Assembly: GCA_947446335.1 (NCBI GenBank)
Contig: CANFGA010000109.1
Location: 1-8,414, forward strand
From: Oxalobacteraceae bacterium
GTDB taxonomy: Bacteria > Pseudomonadota > Gammaproteobacteria > Burkholderiales > Burkholderiaceae_D
Direction of reading: 5' to 3'
Length of the DNA: 8,414 nt
Numbering within the stretch: position 1 is the stretch's first letter; the number at the start of each line of letters is the position of its first letter. The translations under genes and the position numbers were made by a program. This document shows, one piece after another, positions 6,371-8,414 of the stretch. The notes below the pieces were generated by a model. The model was not told the origin of the DNA and ran no database searches. It saw nothing but the letters and a program-made list of their open reading frames with translations.

Positions 6371-7735
6371 ATGCGCACACGACTTTGTTTTTCCTTTTTG
6401 CTGGCATTGCCGCTGGCCGCCCAAGCCGGTCCCGAAGCCTTGGTCGATTTTCTGGCCGTGCCGGGCAGCGCCGGTCTGGGTGCGATACAGCGGGTCCAGA
6501 GTTCGCCTTACAAGGGCGCCGACACCGGTTACGACCTGGTGCCACTGTATCTGTACGAGGGTGAACGGGTCTATCTGCACTCCACCAGAGTCGGTTTGAA
6601 GCTGTTCAAGCAGCCTGATTCCCGCTTCGACCTGTTGCTCGATTATCGTTTCGAGGGCCATCCCTACGACCAGACTCCAGCCATCCTCACTGGCATGCCC
6701 AAGCGCAATCCATCGGTCGATCTGGGGCTAGGGTACCGTCATCGCGCCAGCTGGGGCAACCTCGACACCGAGTTCTTGCATGACATCGGCAATGCCAGCC
6801 ATGGCTCCGAATTGCGCCTTGGCTACAGCTATGACTGGCAAGCCGGGCGTTTGCATCTGCGTCCGAGCGTGACGGTGTCGCGCCGCAGCGCCAACTTGAA
6901 CAATTACTACTATGGCGTGGAAAGCGCCGACGCCAATGCATTGCGCCCGGCGTATTTGCCCGGCGCCGGCGTGGATTGGTCGCTCGGTGTGTATGGCTAC
7001 TATGAAATGACGCAGCGCTGGCGTTTGCTGGGTGGGGTCGGCGTCAACCTTCTCGCCAAGACCGTGCGCGACAGCCCGTTGGTCGAGCAGCGCGTGCAGC
7101 CGAGCGCGCTGGTGGGCGCGGCCTATGACTTCGGCAGCCACGAGGGCTATGCCGCACCGGGCTCGCCGCTGTACGTGAAGCTGATGGGCGGCCTGGCCAC
7201 CGATTGCAATTTGCTCAATGCGATGACCTTGCGCTGCACATCGACCAACACGCCAGAGCGCACCCGCATCTTCGGCGTGGCACTGGGCAAGCCCTTGATC
7301 GAGCGCGTCAACAACTGGCCGCTCGATTTTGTCGGCTACGTCGGCGTCTTGAACCACGATGAACGCGGCTTTGCGCCCGATGGCTTGCAAATCGATGCCA
7401 GCGTCAAGGTCTATTATTATGGCTTTCCGTGGAGTTCGCGGGTGCGCACCCGGCTCGGCATGGGCGCCGGGGTATCGCTGGCCCAGCGCGTGCCGCTGGT
7501 CGAAAAGCAGGATCAGGCCAGGCGCGGCCGGGAAACATCGAAATTGCTCAATTATCTCGATCCCAGCATCGATGTCAGCGTCGGCGATTTGATCGGATCC
7601 AGGGCCTTGAGCGAAACCTATGCCGGGGTCGGCGTGTCGCACCGCTCCGGCATCTTTGGCGCATCGCAAATCCTGGGCAACATCAATGGCGGATCGAACT
7701 ATTTCTATGCCTATCTCGACATGAAGCTGCGCTAG
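6371..7735 (+). CDS. OmpV/MipA-family outer-membrane protein with extra C-terminal barrel-like region
   Basis: From ATG 6371 the product has 454 residues. Its Sec signal peptide has a hydrophobic core ending AAQA before Gly20. Residues about 28-254 resemble the MipA/OmpV family: SPYKGADTGYDLVPLYLYEG near 45, then GMPKRNPSVDLGLGYRH, LRPAYLPGAG and DSPLV. OmpV members are usually about 250 residues, so the remaining 200 are extra. These hold alternating strand-like sequence, a close cysteine pair (Cys279, Cys289), and the motifs HRSG (424-427) and GGSNYF (440-445). I do not recognise this part. The protein ends in Arg, not the usual terminal aromatic of barrels. No Shine-Dalgarno precedes the ATG; a GTG at 6323 is in frame but lies inside the terminator stem. 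Outer-membrane location is likely; the exact role is unknown. Confidence 0.8.
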   Translation: MRTRLCFSFLLALPLAAQAGPEALVDFLAVPGSAGLGAIQRVQSSPYKGADTGYDLVPLYLYEGERVYLHSTRVGLKLFKQPDSRFDLLLDYRFEGHPYDQTPAILTGMPKRNPSVDLGLGYRHRASWGNLDTEFLHDIGNASHGSELRLGYSYDWQAGRLHLRPSVTVSRRSANLNNYYYGVESADANALRPAYLPGAGVDWSLGVYGYYEMTQRWRLLGGVGVNLLAKTVRDSPLVEQRVQPSALVGAAYDFGSHEGYAAPGSPLYVKLMGGLATDCNLLNAMTLRCTSTNTPERTRIFGVALGKPLIERVNNWPLDFVGYVGVLNHDERGFAPDGLQIDASVKVYYYGFPWSSRVRTRLGMGAGVSLAQRVPLVEKQDQARRGRETSKLLNYLDPSIDVSVGDLIGSRALSETYAGVGVSHRSGIFGASQILGNINGGSNYFYAYLDMKLR

Positions 7736-7745
7736 CGAGGCAAGC

Positions 7746-8414
7746 TCATTGCGCTGCCGGTGCCTGTTCTCTCATGTACCACGCAGCGAGCACCGCGATC
7801 GCGCACAGCGCCGCCACGAACACGAAGGTTTCATCGAAGGCTGCCAGCTTGCCGTCGATGGTCTGTGCCTGCTGCGCCGCGATCCGCCATTCGAGCACGA
7901 TGCCGACCAGGCTGACGCCGATCGCGCCGCCCAATTGGCGCACGAAATTGATCACCGTGGCGCCCTGTGCGATCAGGCTGGCATCGACGCCGCGCATCGC
8001 GCCCAGGCTCAGCGCCGGCAACACCATCCCCAGTCCGACGCGCCCGATCACGGCCCACGCCATCAAGGTCACGAAACCGGTGTCGGGCCAGCCCAGCGCC
8101 ATCAAGGCGAACGATAGCGCGAGCAATCCCAGTCCGAGCGCCACCAGCAGATGCGGCGGGTAGCGATCGACCATCCGGCCCGAGATCCAGATCGTGATCG
8201 CCAGCACGATGCCGGCTGGCAGCAACACCAGTCCCGCCTGCGAGGGCGGATAGTTCAAGCCCATCTGCATATAGACCGGCAACAGATACGTCGAGCCGAA
8301 CAAGCCCATGCCATAGATGAAGGCCACCAGCGATCCCATCGCAAACTGGCGGTAGCGAAACAGCGTCATGTTGATCAACGGCTCCTCGGCTTGCAACTGA
8401 TAAACGATGAAGCC
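7746..8414 (-). CDS. DHA2-type (EmrB/QacA-like) MFS drug exporter, C-terminal part (5' end outside window)
   Basis: The reverse-strand frame is open to the window edge and stops at TGA (7748-7746), giving 222 visible residues. An apparent start at 8396 is only a TTG inside the frame; residues before it (GFIVYQLQAEEPLIN) match the family's loop before a helix. About six hydrophobic segments are seen, matching helices 9-14 of a 14-helix proton-driven exporter. The loop GRMVDRYPPH resembles the MFS motif-A-type loop. AQGATVINFVRQLGGAIGVSLVG fits the DHA2 helix-13 region, and the protein ends with a last helix and a short polar tail. Substrates cannot be predicted. The gene is convergent with the OmpV-like gene, with ten bases between stops, so it is probably not functionally linked to it. 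Confidence 0.88.
   Translation of the reverse strand, partial: GFIVYQLQAEEPLINMTLFRYRQFAMGSLVAFIYGMGLFGSTYLLPVYMQMGLNYPPSQAGLVLLPAGIVLAITIWISGRMVDRYPPHLLVALGLGLLALSFALMALGWPDTGFVTLMAWAVIGRVGLGMVLPALSLGAMRGVDASLIAQGATVINFVRQLGGAIGVSLVGIVLEWRIAAQQAQTIDGKLAAFDETFVFVAALCAIAVLAAWYMREQAPAAQ

Noticed and set aside
6728..7669. 313-codon reverse-strand frame opposite the OmpV-like gene
   Set aside because: It has no domain or signal and has shadow-type composition. The forward frame has a signal peptide and family motifs.

Overview
The window looks like chromosomal DNA of a GC-rich Gram-negative bacterium. It carries three outer-membrane or secretion genes with Sec or Tat signals, an FhaC-type pore, and a Tat-exported molybdenum hydroxylase. 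Codon use and gene content suggest a betaproteobacterium, possibly Oxalobacteraceae (Janthinobacterium/Duganella-like). That placement is inference from general resemblance, not a search.

Layout: (1) 2-1255, plus strand: the 3' part of a gene for a highly repetitive protein with almost no charged or aromatic residues. It holds eight tandem 72-bp (24-residue) units and a short ISTGG tail, and is followed at once by a strong intrinsic terminator. (2) 1344-3122, plus: a TpsB/FhaC-type outer-membrane transporter only 88 bases after the repeat gene. Together they could be an exoprotein and its pore, but the exoprotein's N-terminal secretion domain would lie outside the window. (3) 3123-3419: a gap with a very stable GC hairpin, a G-poor pyrimidine-rich stretch and probably the next promoter. 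(4) 3420-6205, plus: a translationally coupled pair, a [2Fe-2S] subunit and a Tat-exported molybdopterin subunit of the isoquinoline 1-oxidoreductase/aldehyde oxidoreductase type. (5) 6206-6370: two hairpins, the second with a U-tract, just upstream of (6) 6371-7735, plus: an OmpV/MipA-like outer-membrane protein with an extra C-terminal region of about 200 residues. (7) 7746-8414, minus: the C-terminal half of a 14-helix DHA2-type MFS exporter, cut by the window edge and convergent with gene 6.

The common theme is the cell envelope. I see no phage, IS element, CRISPR array, tRNA or rRNA. The points most worth a second look are the repeat protein next to a TpsB pore with a terminator between them, the loss of the signature arginine in the pore's L6 motif, the terminator-like hairpin directly before the OmpV-like gene, and that gene's long C-terminal extension.
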